This document shows positions 26,526 through 35,858 of a DNA stretch of 64,000 bases, piece by piece (positions within the stretch are counted from its first letter, which is position 1; every line of letters starts with the position of its first letter). Under the pieces are notes generated by a model. It searched no databases and was not told where the DNA came from. It saw nothing but the letters and a program-made list of their open reading frames with translations. The stretch is from CAWBAT01 sp046331665 (GTDB lineage Bacteria > Acidobacteriota > Terriglobia > Versatilivoradales > Versatilivoraceae). The position numbers were made by a program, and so were the translations under genes. Location of the stretch: positions 1 to 64,000 of the forward strand of contig JAXLQK010000034.1 in NCBI GenBank assembly GCA_046331665.1, written 5' to 3'.

Positions 26526-27107
26526 GTGATCAAGAACATTTGTGTCTATTGTGCATCGAGCCGTCAATCCGACCCGGTGTATTTTGAAGCCGCGCGGCAG
26601 TTGGGACAGACTCTGGCTCGCCACTCCATCACAATCATTTATGGGGGCGGGGCGCTCGGATCCATGGGGCAGTTAGCGGCGGGAGCCCTGGCAGAAGGCG
26701 GCAAAGTGATCGGAGTGCTTCCCCGCTTCATGAACGACCTGGAATGGGGACATCAAGGGCTGACAGAATTGCGGCTAGTGGACACCTTGCATCAACGGAA
26801 GAAGGCGATGCTGGAGGAGTCTGACGCCGTCGTCGCCCTGCCTGGAGGGTCAGGGACATTAGAGGAGCTCTTTGAAGCGATCACTTGGAAACGTCTTGGA
26901 CTCTTCGTAAAGCCGATCGTGATGGTTAATGTTAAAGGATTTTTTGACCCCTGCCTCGAACTTCTGGAAACTTGTATTCGAGAGAAGTTCATGGACGTGC
27001 GCCATCGCGATATGTGGAATGTAGTCGAGCAACCGCAAGAGGTCATCGCCTCCATACGGCAGGCAATTCCCTGGGACAGCGAGGCGCGAGGGTTTGCTCT
27101 CGTCTGA
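26526..27107 (+). CDS. LOG family protein (TIGR00730 Rossmann fold; nucleoside 5'-monophosphate phosphoribohydrolase)
   Basis: 193 residues, cytoplasmic. The family signature PGGSGTLEE at 106-114 together with the upstream QRKKAM is the phosphoribohydrolase active site of LONELY GUY proteins, which release a free base from (cytokinin) riboside monophosphates. The N-terminal IKNICVYCASSR and IIYGGGALGSMGQLA nucleotide-binding turn are also typical. It starts with GTG at 26526 behind a GGGGGAGAGAG tract and lies 24 bases after the YfiT-like gene. Older annotations call such proteins lysine decarboxylase; the sequence supports LOG. Confidence 0.92.
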   Translation: MIKNICVYCASSRQSDPVYFEAARQLGQTLARHSITIIYGGGALGSMGQLAAGALAEGGKVIGVLPRFMNDLEWGHQGLTELRLVDTLHQRKKAMLEESDAVVALPGGSGTLEELFEAITWKRLGLFVKPIVMVNVKGFFDPCLELLETCIREKFMDVRHRDMWNVVEQPQEVIASIRQAIPWDSEARGFALV

Positions 27108-27177
27108 TGCTTTCCTCGCTTGTTCGCCCCCATCACGTTGTCGTAAAAAACAAATGTTCACCTTGGAGAAAACACTT

Positions 27178-27711
27178 ATGGTTCACACGATCACCAACCG
27201 GCCCGGAGCTGACGAGTATGCTCCCTTTTACGAGACCTATATTCGCTTGGTTCCCGCCCAAAACCTCATTCAGGTGCTTCAAGAGCAGAAGAGGGACACC
27301 CTCCAGCTTTTCCAATCAATCTCTGAAGAAAAGGCCGCCTTCCGGTACGCACCAGGAAAATGGAGCATTAAGGAAGTAGTGGGACATATCTGCGACTCCG
27401 AACGGATCATGACTTACCGGGGATTGCGGATCGCACGGGGAGACCAAACTCCCCTGCCGGGCTTTGAGCAGGATGATTATGTCCTCTATGCCGAGTCGGA
27501 CCGGCGTGCTTTTGCCGATCTGGCGGCTGAATACAGCTCGGTTCGGGAGGCGACTTTGACTTGGGTTCGAAGCCTCGATGAAAAAGCCTTGTGCAGACGG
27601 GGCTCAGCCAACAACAAACCCGTGAGTGTTCTGGCCCTCGCCTACATTATCGCAGGCCACGAACAACACCATATCAATTTGTTAAGGAATCAGTATCTCG
27701 CGTTGAGCTGA
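27178..27711 (+). CDS. DinB family protein
   Basis: 177 residues with the DinB four-helix fold. SISEEKAAFRYAPGKWSIKEVVGHICDSER is split over helix 2 with the first metal His, and the C-terminal IIAGHEQHHINLLRNQYL carries the paired His residues. It is distinct in sequence from the YfiT-like protein two genes upstream. The frame is open from 27094, overlapping the LOG gene, but GGAG ten bases before ATG 27178 favours that start. Biochemical role unknown; relatives include thiol S-transferases and damage-inducible proteins. Confidence 0.88.
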   Translation: MVHTITNRPGADEYAPFYETYIRLVPAQNLIQVLQEQKRDTLQLFQSISEEKAAFRYAPGKWSIKEVVGHICDSERIMTYRGLRIARGDQTPLPGFEQDDYVLYAESDRRAFADLAAEYSSVREATLTWVRSLDEKALCRRGSANNKPVSVLALAYIIAGHEQHHINLLRNQYLALS

Positions 27712-27845
27712 CACAGGCAGGCTTGGAAGGAAGACCGATGGGATCTACTTAAATGGTGCCGGTCCTCTCTTATTTTGCTTGCAACCGCAAGGTGATCGGT
27801 CAGCTGGGAAAATTCCTGAGCTAAAAAGAACGGATAGTCCCAACG

Positions 27846-29579
27846 TTACAAGCCAGCGGTTTCCAAAACATTCAGCGCCGAGTCCGCATTGGAAAGACTG
27901 ACCAACTCACTGGCGTCCACCATGTTCAAGCCCTTGGTTGTCTTGAAACTTGGAACAATCTCCCCTTCAAACGGTTTCATACCGTTCCAGTCGCGACGGT
28001 AATCCGCCAGGTCCAGATAAAGATGTTTCTTAAAGAGCCTTTCGGGGAAGCCGGCAAAGCGATACAAAGGATATTTCACTCCCGGCCCGAACAACTTTTT
28101 GGCTAACAGGTGGTAATAAATGGGAGCACCGATAGAGAATTTCAGGAACTTCAGTGTGCCACCTCTCCAGATTTCCAGGTTGTATTTCCAACAAGTGAAG
28201 AGGAACTCCCATTGCAAATCCGTCATTTCGATGAGACGGGCCCCGTGCTTCCTCTGCATCCGCGTGTTTTCGAGGGGAACAAAGAACGTCGGGACAAACA
28301 TTCCCTTGGCGTCTTTCAGGTCATAAAGCATATCCAGCGAAAGTTTGGTATCTGCCTCGGTCTCACCCGGCAACCCTAGAATAAAGGTATTGAAAGGATA
28401 CCAATTGTGTCGGTTGAGAATTTCCATCCCTTTGAGCACCACATCTCGCCACTGGTGCGATTTGTAAGGATAGGCTTTTCCCTTCATATACGTGTCGAAT
28501 AGGCGGGGACTGCCTGTCTCAAGTCCAATGATGGGATCCACGATACATTTCGTTGGATCCGTGGAGGATGGATGTTTTAGGTGTGAATACGGAACGGTCA
28601 AAGGAGTCAGCCGCTCGATCACCGTGGGGTCTTTGACCACCGGCGCCATCGTGATATGAGAAAGCTGAATCGTCTGAAGCCCTGGGACAGACAAGACCTG
28701 ACGGAACATGTTTTCCAATGCAGGAACATTGGTCTCGAAATTCGCTAATTGTTCATAGAGGAACATGTCTTCCGAAGTGATCATGACTTCGGTCGCACCT
28801 TCCCGGATGTTGACTCGCACGCTCTCCAGGATATGTTCCAACGGGAAAGAACGCCCGACCTTAGTCGCTGGCGAACAAAACTGACACCCTCTCCCGCAGC
28901 CTCTGGTAATTTCCACCACGCCGAACGTGGAACGATGGCGGACCACAGGAATCTCGTCCACCGAAGGCTGCATATTCTTGGGAATCTTGATTATTCGAGG
29001 TAAGTTCGGGTCGCCGGCAATGATCCGCTTAAACAAGTCACTAAAAACGTGCTCGATTTCCCCATCGATCAGATAGTCAACATTAAACTCATCCAGCCGA
29101 TCGGCCTTTTCGAGCTGCCAGGCCCCTGGACCTCCCACCATAATCTTGGGCCGATATTTCTTGAGTATCGGATGGTTGACGATACGCAGAAACTCCTGGG
29201 CATTCACCGGCATCAGGTTTTCGCCGCCCAGCTTCGAGTAAACATCCGTAGCGTAAGAAATTCCCAATGGATTGTGTGCATGAATCGCCAGCACCTTGGT
29301 ATCGGGGCCTATGAAGCGGTCGAGGTTTTCTACATAGCAAGTGACAACATCGTCTTCTGTGTAATCCCGCAGAAGCAACGTCTCCACCATGCGCAAACCA
29401 TTCGGCACGTATTTGGCACGGCCATCTGGCCAGGATTCATTGATCATCGATTCCGGGGCCACAAACGTCTTGCTGAATTTGGCAGGGATGGTTGCAGACA
29501 ACATCTGTTGCCAGATACTATGCTTCCATTCATTAGCCTCTGTTGAAGACGCTGCAAGCACAATCTTGGGTGAATTCAC
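27846..29579 (-). CDS. Radical SAM protein with N-terminal B12-binding-like domain
   Basis: 577 residues. An N-terminal Rossmann-like domain (about 60-200; VLAIHAHNPLGISYATDVYS, IMVGGPGAW, VDYLIDGEIEH) of the B12-binding type precedes a radical SAM barrel with Cys228, Cys232 and Cys235 in TRGCGRGCQFC. Further family marks are EVMITSEDMFLY, PIIGLETGSPR and NTFILGLPGETEAD. Such proteins do methylations, ring rearrangements or carbon-carbon bond formation. The C-terminal 130 residues (WEFLFTCWKYNLEIW onward) are rich in aromatic and basic residues and may bind a hydrophobic substrate. It starts with GTG at 29579 after GGAGGAA, and is divergent from a glycosyltransferase gene. Substrate unknown. 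Confidence 0.85.
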   Translation of the reverse strand: MNSPKIVLAASSTEANEWKHSIWQQMLSATIPAKFSKTFVAPESMINESWPDGRAKYVPNGLRMVETLLLRDYTEDDVVTCYVENLDRFIGPDTKVLAIHAHNPLGISYATDVYSKLGGENLMPVNAQEFLRIVNHPILKKYRPKIMVGGPGAWQLEKADRLDEFNVDYLIDGEIEHVFSDLFKRIIAGDPNLPRIIKIPKNMQPSVDEIPVVRHRSTFGVVEITRGCGRGCQFCSPATKVGRSFPLEHILESVRVNIREGATEVMITSEDMFLYEQLANFETNVPALENMFRQVLSVPGLQTIQLSHITMAPVVKDPTVIERLTPLTVPYSHLKHPSSTDPTKCIVDPIIGLETGSPRLFDTYMKGKAYPYKSHQWRDVVLKGMEILNRHNWYPFNTFILGLPGETEADTKLSLDMLYDLKDAKGMFVPTFFVPLENTRMQRKHGARLIEMTDLQWEFLFTCWKYNLEIWRGGTLKFLKFSIGAPIYYHLLAKKLFGPGVKYPLYRFAGFPERLFKKHLYLDLADYRRDWNGMKPFEGEIVPSFKTTKGLNMVDASELVSLSNADSALNVLETAGL

Positions 29580-29986
29580 AACGATTCCTCCACTTGAAAT
29601 TGCCCATCAAGGTTCAACTGAACGAATCCAAATGATCCATCTACAGAGATCGGAAATACTGTCATTAACCAAACTTACAGCCAACGACATCGCTCGGCCA
29701 GACGCAAACAAGCCTCTTTAATATCAAAGACTTAAACCTCACGTCAATATTTTTTTGCAGGTTTGGGCCCCCCAACCTCCATTAAAATAATTCCCTGGTC
29801 CAAACTGCCGGTAATGACCCGGATAAGTTTGAAAAGCCAAATGATGTGCAAATTCCATCCAAAAGGAGAAACTCAATCGGCGGGATCCATGCTATGCACA
29901 TATTTAGTTCACAACTATAACGGCGGTTACATGATTATCAAGCCGCCGGGTATCAGAACACTCTCGAAAGCTGTTGAAATCCCATC
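29580..29986. other. Divergent intergenic region
   Basis: About 400 bases between the radical SAM gene (minus) and the glycosyltransferase gene (plus). It is AT-richer than its neighbours, with TATTTTTTTGCAGG near 29750. No gene or repeat was recognised; promoters of both genes should be here. Confidence 0.45.
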
Positions 29987-31318
29987 ATGAAGGGGCTACG
30001 CTTGCCACCCGTGATGACACTTCTCAATTCAATTCTGGGCTTGGCTGTACTTATAACGCTGAAGGGTTTGATCGGTGTGCTGGAAGGAAGACGATATCTA
30101 CACTACATCCAAAACCATTTTTCAAGACTTCCGGATCCTTGGATGCCCTATGCTTCCGTCATCCTTCCGTGTAAGGGTCTTGAATATCAACTCGAGGAAA
30201 ACATTTGTAGTGTCCTCCAGCAATCTTATCCTTTTTTCGAAGTGATCCTGGTAACCGCAACGGAGGATGATCCTTCCCGGCCACTGTTGAAAAAGTTAAT
30301 ACATCAATTTCCAGGCCATAAGATCAAGCTTGTAACCGCCGGGACCAGCGATGTGCGAGGCGAGAAAGTGAATAATTTGATGTCAGCCGTGAACGAGGCG
30401 GAACCAAGATCGGAGGTTCTTGTCTTCACGGATTCCGACTCCCGTCCTCCTCGTGATTGGCTCAGGCACCTTCTTGCCCCTTTGCGCGACGAGAGAATCG
30501 GTTTGTCGACGGGATACCGATGGTACTTTCCGGAGCCGGGAAACCTGGCGGGGATATTCCGATCGGCCTGGAATGCCTCCATCGCCACTCTGCTGGGGAA
30601 TCACCGTCACAATTTTGCCTGGGGCGGCTCCATGGCTATTCGACGATCGACATTCGAGAGCGCCAAGGTCATGCAACATTGGTCACGCTCCCTGAGCGAC
30701 GACTATTCAATGACCAGTGCCATGAGAGAAGCAAATCTCCCGATCCATTACGAACCCCGATGTCTCATTGCTTCCTTTGGAAAATGCTCCTGGCCAGACC
30801 TTCTGGAATGGTCGACACGTCAAATTGTTATTACGCGTTTCTACTCGCGCAAACTCTGGAGGCTGGCCTGCCTCTCTCAAGGGGTCTTCCTTATGACGTG
30901 GTGGGGGCTCATCGCGTCGTTGTCGGTCTCCCTTGGTCAAACGATGTCTGGCCATTCTCATCCAGGAGCCGGCAGTCTCAAAAGCCTGTTCGTCGTTGGA
31001 TGCTTTCTTCTGGTGATTTTTCTTTTGGGAGTCGTGCGTGGAAGTTACAGGATGAAGAGTATCCAACAAATCTTTCCTGGACATCCCGAAAAAATCCAAT
31101 CCTTCTGGTGGGCCTACACTCTCCTCTTCCCCCTGGTCTCCACTCTGACCGGCATCAACCTGCTATTGTCGGCGTTCACCCATCGTTTAAGGTGGCGCGG
31201 GGTAAGCTATGATATTCAGGCGGGTGGGATCGTAATGGTTATCAGGCGGGAACCTTCAGGAGTTACACTTCCCCCTGCGTCTGCCTCTTGTCGAGCAAAC
31301 CTCATTGAGGAAGGCTAA
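29987..31318 (+). CDS. Membrane-anchored family 2/21-type glycosyltransferase (ceramide glucosyltransferase-like)
   Basis: 443 residues. One N-terminal membrane helix (LLNSILGLAVLITLKGLIGV), a GT-A catalytic domain and two or three C-terminal membrane helices. Catalytic marks are ASVILPCKG at the nucleotide-binding strand, VLVFTDSDSRPPRDWL with the DxD-like metal site, FAWGGSMAIRRSTF, LSDDYSMTSAMREANL with the third Asp, and EWSTRQIVITRFY in place of the (Q/R)xxRW motif. This layout is that of GT21 ceramide glucosyltransferase and HpnI-type enzymes, so a lipid-linked acceptor at the inner membrane is likely. No ribosome-binding site is evident before ATG 29987; an in-frame ATG at 30014 is the alternative. 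Confidence 0.85.
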   Translation: MKGLRLPPVMTLLNSILGLAVLITLKGLIGVLEGRRYLHYIQNHFSRLPDPWMPYASVILPCKGLEYQLEENICSVLQQSYPFFEVILVTATEDDPSRPLLKKLIHQFPGHKIKLVTAGTSDVRGEKVNNLMSAVNEAEPRSEVLVFTDSDSRPPRDWLRHLLAPLRDERIGLSTGYRWYFPEPGNLAGIFRSAWNASIATLLGNHRHNFAWGGSMAIRRSTFESAKVMQHWSRSLSDDYSMTSAMREANLPIHYEPRCLIASFGKCSWPDLLEWSTRQIVITRFYSRKLWRLACLSQGVFLMTWWGLIASLSVSLGQTMSGHSHPGAGSLKSLFVVGCFLLVIFLLGVVRGSYRMKSIQQIFPGHPEKIQSFWWAYTLLFPLVSTLTGINLLLSAFTHRLRWRGVSYDIQAGGIVMVIRREPSGVTLPPASASCRANLIEEG

Positions 31319-31361
31319 AGACCCTAAATGGCCGGTCTGCGCCAACTTCACCTTGCCCGGG

Positions 31362-31604
31362 TTAGCTTGCTCTGCCAATTTCTGAGAAGTTAATTTCCTT
31401 CATTTCGAGGGTGCTTCGGACTCCAAGCCGTGTGCAGCAGCCATCGTAAATCTGCTTGACGGCCTTCTTGGCCTGTTGCAGCTCAAGGAGCTTCTCCTTC
31501 ACCCTGGCCAACTCGTTTTCGATGTCTCTTTCGATTTGGTCAAGCTCAGACTTCGCCATTTGGCGGGTATTCTCGTACTTGATCTTTTGTTCTTCGGTTA
31601 GCAC
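31362..31604 (-). CDS. Small coiled-coil protein of unknown function
   Basis: 80 residues starting from GTG 31604, with GAGGAAGGAAAG placed just upstream. Most of the protein (residues about 5-55) is a strongly charged helix with heptad-like spacing, MAKSELDQIERDIENELARV onward, then a short Cys-containing tail (YDGCCTRLGV). I know no family for it. It lies between the glycosyltransferase and helicase genes on the opposite strand. The good ribosome-binding site and amphipathic pattern make it a likely real gene. Confidence 0.6.
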   Translation of the reverse strand: MLTEEQKIKYENTRQMAKSELDQIERDIENELARVKEKLLELQQAKKAVKQIYDGCCTRLGVRSTLEMKEINFSEIGRAS

Positions 31605-31856
31605 GCGCTTTCCTTCCTCAAAGGATTATGGGGTCCCCGAGATAAGAGAGAATTTGTTTCCACTTAAACTTCCAACGTCTCTTTGCAAGCACATTCCAAG
31701 AGCGGATTGATCGTGTCTATTCTTTCCAGCAGGTTGTCCATCAGCGTCTTAGGAAAAGCGGTCTTCAAGGTATAAATCGACAAATACACCCAGAACATTA
31801 GACCTTTCGAGTCATGAATTGCTTTTTGGCGGGCGTCTCCTTAGAATGCCCCAGTT

Positions 31857-34076
31857 ATGACGAAACTAGAAAAAGACCTGAATCCGGCACAACTTGAAGC
31901 AGTTCAATATGGTGAAGGCCCTCTCTTGATCCTGGCAGGCGCCGGCAGCGGTAAAACCCGGGTGATTACCTACCGGATCGCTTCTCTCATCGATCGCCGT
32001 AAGGTACAGCCCGATCATATTCTGGCTGTTACCTTTACCAATAAAGCCGCCGAGCAGATGAGGAATCGAGTCAGCAGCCTCCTCTTCTCAATTAGCACCA
32101 ACCAGCCTTTAATCTCAACGTTTCATTCCTTTTGCGTTAGAGTCCTCCGGAGATACGTCAAAGCCCTGGGTTATGACAATAATTTCAGCATCTATGATGA
32201 GGCTGATCAGCTCAACGTCGTGAAGGGCTGTATCAAAGAACTGGACTTGGATGACAAGGCCTATTCCCCGCGTTCCGTGCTATCGCGGATCAGCTATGCC
32301 AAGAACCATGCCCTTTCTCCCGAAACCGTCTACTCGCAGGCTTACGACCCCAAGTCTGAACGCATCGCCGTGCTCTACGATCTTTACGAAAAGCGGCTGA
32401 AGACTGCGTCTGCACTGGATTTCGATGACTTGTTGCTCAAAACAGTTCTGTTGCTCAACCAGGAATCGTCCATTCGTCTCCATCTGAACCATCAATACCC
32501 GTTCATTTCGATTGATGAATACCAGGACACGAATCGTGTGCAGTATCAGTTGATCCGCCTGCTAACCCAGGCTCAACAGAACCTATGTGTAGTGGGAGAC
32601 GAAGACCAGTCCATCTACGGATGGCGCGGGGCCGATATCCAAAATATTCTCAGCTTTGAACAGGATTACCCCAATGCGCGCATCATCAAACTGGAGCAGA
32701 ATTACCGATCTACCCAACCCATCCTGGACGCTGCCGGGGCCGTCGTCGGGAATAACGAAGAGCGCAAAGGGAAAAAATTGTGGACCGACAAGAAGGAAGG
32801 CGACCTACTCTCCCTTTTTGAAGCTTCTGACAGCGAAAGTGAAGCCCTTTTTGTCGTCGAAAGGATCCTGGAATATCAACGGCGTCACCCCTTGGATACC
32901 GCGGCCGTTCTCTATCGAACCAACTTCCAGTCACGTTTGTTCGAAGAGGTCTGTCGGCGCAACAATCTGAAATATCTCGTAGTCGGAGGCTTCAGCTTTT
33001 ATGAAAGAGCCGAAATCAAAGACCTGCTGGCCTACTTGAAGCTCTGTTTGAATCCTCATGATTCCGTCAGTTTCGCGCGAGTGATTAATGTCCCGTCGCG
33101 AGGGTTGGGGAAATCCAGCCTGGACGCCTTAAATCAGGAAGCCAGTGCACGCAGGGTCTCGTTGTGGGAGGCAATGCATCGCTTGATTGAAAACCAGACA
33201 TTGCCCGCCCGAGCGTTGAAGTCAATGGAAGACTTCCGGAAGATCGTGCAAACCGCAATTGAAGGCATCTCCACACTCCCTCTGTCCAAGCTTGTCGAAC
33301 ACGTGGTTGAAAGTTCGGGATACATGCATTGGCTGGAAGAGGAGGATACGGAGGAAAGCCGCTCGCGGGTGGAGAACATCGAAGAACTCATAAACGCCGC
33401 CCGTGATGCCGAGTCTCGTGGAGAGAGTCTGCGCGATTTCCTAGACCACGCCGCCCTTGTTTCAGACACAGATGACCTGGATGAAAAGGCCAAAGTAGTT
33501 CTCTTGACCACTCACAGCGCGAAAGGGCTGGAGTTTCCCATCGTATTTCTTGTTGGCTTGGAGGAGGGTCTTTTTCCCCATAGCCGGTCCCTGTCCAGTC
33601 AGAAGGAGCTCGAGGAAGAGCGTCGTATCTGCTATGTCGGAATGACTCGGGCGCAGAAAAAGCTCGTGCTGACGCGGGCCAAATTCCGTCGTTTCTTGGG
33701 CACGGGGAGCTTGGAGCCTACACAACCTTCGCGATTCCTTCGGGAGGTTCCTGTAGATTTGATTGAAAACCTATCCGCGTTGCCGCTCCGCAAGAAGGCC
33801 TCTGTCTATGAGGGTCCCGTCGTTAATTCAAAGGAAGCGATTCAACAATTTTATCAGCAACGCGGGCGCACCATTGATCTGGCCCCGATTTCGAAGCACT
33901 TGCCGTCAGCAAAGAGTTCCTTGATGAAAGGCAGTTACGTACGACATCCCAAGTTTGGAGTCGGAACGGTAATCCGTTGCGAAGGCGAAGGGGACGACGC
34001 CAAGTTAACGGTCAGTTTTCCGGGATATGGCATCAAGAAGATGATCCAGAAGTATGCTGGCCTTGAAAAAGTCTGA
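31857..34076 (+). CDS. pcrA: UvrD/PcrA-type superfamily 1A DNA helicase
   Basis: 739-residue 3'-5' helicase for repair and replication restart. The motifs appear in order: Q-motif region LNPAQLEAV, Walker A AGAGSGKT (27-34), motif Ia VTFTNKAAEQM, Walker B SIDEYQDTN, motif III VVGDEDQSIYGWRGAD, motif IV LEQNYRST, motif V LTTHSAKGLEFPIVFLVGLE and motif VI YVGMTRAQKKL. The C-terminus (VRHPKFGVGTVIRCEGEGDD) matches the Tudor-like RNA-polymerase-contact domain of PcrA. Length is normal. The next gene begins with no gap, so co-transcription with the permease is possible. Confidence 0.95.
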   Translation: MTKLEKDLNPAQLEAVQYGEGPLLILAGAGSGKTRVITYRIASLIDRRKVQPDHILAVTFTNKAAEQMRNRVSSLLFSISTNQPLISTFHSFCVRVLRRYVKALGYDNNFSIYDEADQLNVVKGCIKELDLDDKAYSPRSVLSRISYAKNHALSPETVYSQAYDPKSERIAVLYDLYEKRLKTASALDFDDLLLKTVLLLNQESSIRLHLNHQYPFISIDEYQDTNRVQYQLIRLLTQAQQNLCVVGDEDQSIYGWRGADIQNILSFEQDYPNARIIKLEQNYRSTQPILDAAGAVVGNNEERKGKKLWTDKKEGDLLSLFEASDSESEALFVVERILEYQRRHPLDTAAVLYRTNFQSRLFEEVCRRNNLKYLVVGGFSFYERAEIKDLLAYLKLCLNPHDSVSFARVINVPSRGLGKSSLDALNQEASARRVSLWEAMHRLIENQTLPARALKSMEDFRKIVQTAIEGISTLPLSKLVEHVVESSGYMHWLEEEDTEESRSRVENIEELINAARDAESRGESLRDFLDHAALVSDTDDLDEKAKVVLLTTHSAKGLEFPIVFLVGLEEGLFPHSRSLSSQKELEEERRICYVGMTRAQKKLVLTRAKFRRFLGTGSLEPTQPSRFLREVPVDLIENLSALPLRKKASVYEGPVVNSKEAIQQFYQQRGRTIDLAPISKHLPSAKSSLMKGSYVRHPKFGVGTVIRCEGEGDDAKLTVSFPGYGIKKMIQKYAGLEKV

Positions 34077-34154
34077 TTGCGTTGGACGCGCAATGAACAG
34101 AGGATTCTTTTCTGTTCAATGGAACTGGATTCTCGGGTGGAACGGAGTGTCTTG

Positions 34155-35819
34155 ATGAAATCTCATTTGTGGATCACTCAATCCCCTGAACAATTGATCG
34201 CCGACGCCGAGGTACCGGAACGCCGTCTAAGAAAGACCTTGACTGCGTTTGACCTCACGATGCTCGGGATTGGAGCCATCGTCGGGGCGGGGATCTTTGC
34301 CCTGACCGGGACCGCCGCCGCTGGGCAGAGCTATCAGAGCTCCATGGATACGCCGGTCGTCAATTTCCTCGTCTCGTGGATCGGCGGCGTCCCCTTGCAA
34401 TTGGGCCGAGCCGGGGCGGGACCCGCCATCATTCTTTCCTTTGCCCTCGCCGGGATCGCCTGTGCCTTTGCCGCGCTCTGTTATGCCGAAATGGCTTCGA
34501 TGATTCCCGTCTCCGGCAGTGCGTACACCTATTCCTATGCGACTCTTGGCGAGTTCATTGCCTGGATTATCGGGTGGGATTTGATCTTGGAATACGCGGT
34601 GGGAAACATTGCGGTTGCTGTGAGCTGGTCAGACTTCTTCGTCAAACTCTTATACAACCTCACTCAAATCAGGCTGCCTCTGTGGATCGTCAAGGATTAT
34701 GCAACCGCCCATCTATGGCTCGATAAGGCTCATCAGCTGGAAATGTATCGGCAAGGCAGTCTTTTCCTGTCGCCCGAACAGATATCAGACTTCGCCCAGG
34801 CGGCCGCAAATCTGAAGAATTATTCCAGTCCGCATTTGCCCCAACTCTTTGGACATCACATCGCTTTCAACCTTCCGGCTTTCTCCATCGTCGCCTTGTT
34901 GACGTTCCTATTGGTTGTCGGGATACGGGAAAGTGCCCGGCTGAATAGCGCGGCTGTCGTCGTCAAAGCGTCCATTGTCGTCTTCTTCATCGCTTTCGGT
35001 GCCTTCTATATCAACCCTGCGGCCAACTGGCATCCCTTCATGCCCAATGGATGGACCGGAGTGATGGGAGGCGCAGCCATTGTGTTTTTTGCCTTCATCG
35101 GGTTTGACGCCGTCTCGACAACTGCCGAAGAGACCCGTCATCCGCAACGGGATCTTCCCATTGGCATGATGATGTCCTTAATCATCTGCACCGTGCTTTA
35201 TATTGGCGTGGCTGCAGTCTTGACCGGAATGAAGAAATATACGGCCTTTGTCGATGATGCCGCAGCCATGGCCACGGCAGTTGAAGTCACTGGAAAGCCT
35301 TGGGTTCAAGCGCTCATTGGCGCGGGGGCCCTAGCCGGATTGACCTCGGTGCTGCTGGTGTTTCAGCTTGGCCAGCCGCGCATTTTTATGTCAATGGCGC
35401 GCGATGGTCTGCTGCCCGCGTATTTTTCCCGAATTCACCCTCGGTTCAGGACACCGCACGTCACCACAATCTGGACTGGGATTTTCGTAGGGGTTTCTTC
35501 ACTTGTGATTGATATCGGATCGGCGGCGGAACTGACCAACATTGGAACCCTTTTTGCCTTTATTCTGGTTTCAGCGGGGGTCATCGTACTGCGTCATACC
35601 ACTCCGGAGAAAAAAAGACCTTTTAAAACTCCCTGGGTTCCCTACCTTCCGGCATGTGGAATTTTCTTCTGCGTTTTGTTAATGCTGAGTTTACCCATTC
35701 TGACCTGGATCCGCTTCTTCGTTTGGCTGGGGGTAGGATTTGGAGTCTACTTCCTTTACGGATACCGTCATTCCAATCTGGCGAAAAGCGCCGGGTCGGG
35801 AGTCCAAGCAGGCCAATAA
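34155..35819 (+). CDS. APC family amino acid permease (cationic amino acid transporter-like)
   Basis: 554 residues with about 12-14 membrane helices. The first helix carries LGIGAIVGAGIFALTGTAAA, the unwound substrate-binding GAGIF motif of APC transporters. Other family stretches are PVSGSAYTYSYATLGEFIAW, FFAFIGFDAVSTTAEETRHP, RDLPIGMMMSL and GQPRIFMSMARDGLLP, matching the CAT/YfnA group. The frame opens at 34077, but ATG 34155 is preferred: GGAG lies about nine bases upstream and MKSHLWITQSPEQLI matches the usual short cytoplasmic N-terminus. It exchanges or takes up amino acids; specificity is not readable. Confidence 0.92.
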   Translation: MKSHLWITQSPEQLIADAEVPERRLRKTLTAFDLTMLGIGAIVGAGIFALTGTAAAGQSYQSSMDTPVVNFLVSWIGGVPLQLGRAGAGPAIILSFALAGIACAFAALCYAEMASMIPVSGSAYTYSYATLGEFIAWIIGWDLILEYAVGNIAVAVSWSDFFVKLLYNLTQIRLPLWIVKDYATAHLWLDKAHQLEMYRQGSLFLSPEQISDFAQAAANLKNYSSPHLPQLFGHHIAFNLPAFSIVALLTFLLVVGIRESARLNSAAVVVKASIVVFFIAFGAFYINPAANWHPFMPNGWTGVMGGAAIVFFAFIGFDAVSTTAEETRHPQRDLPIGMMMSLIICTVLYIGVAAVLTGMKKYTAFVDDAAAMATAVEVTGKPWVQALIGAGALAGLTSVLLVFQLGQPRIFMSMARDGLLPAYFSRIHPRFRTPHVTTIWTGIFVGVSSLVIDIGSAAELTNIGTLFAFILVSAGVIVLRHTTPEKKRPFKTPWVPYLPACGIFFCVLLMLSLPILTWIRFFVWLGVGFGVYFLYGYRHSNLAKSAGSGVQAGQ

Positions 35820-35858
35820 CATCATCGTTCTTCTTGAGGTCTAACTCGTCAAACGGCT

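Noticed and set aside
27846..29579. Radical SAM protein as a tetraether or membrane-spanning lipid synthase (Tes/Mss-like)
   Set aside because: Attractive for Acidobacteriota, but the protein has few cysteines beyond the single CxxxCxxC site, whereas Tes-type enzymes as I recall them bind several extra iron-sulphur clusters.
30457..31212. 251-codon plus-strand open frame
   Set aside because: Overlaps the glycosyltransferase in another frame; the true frame has catalytic motifs and membrane helices.
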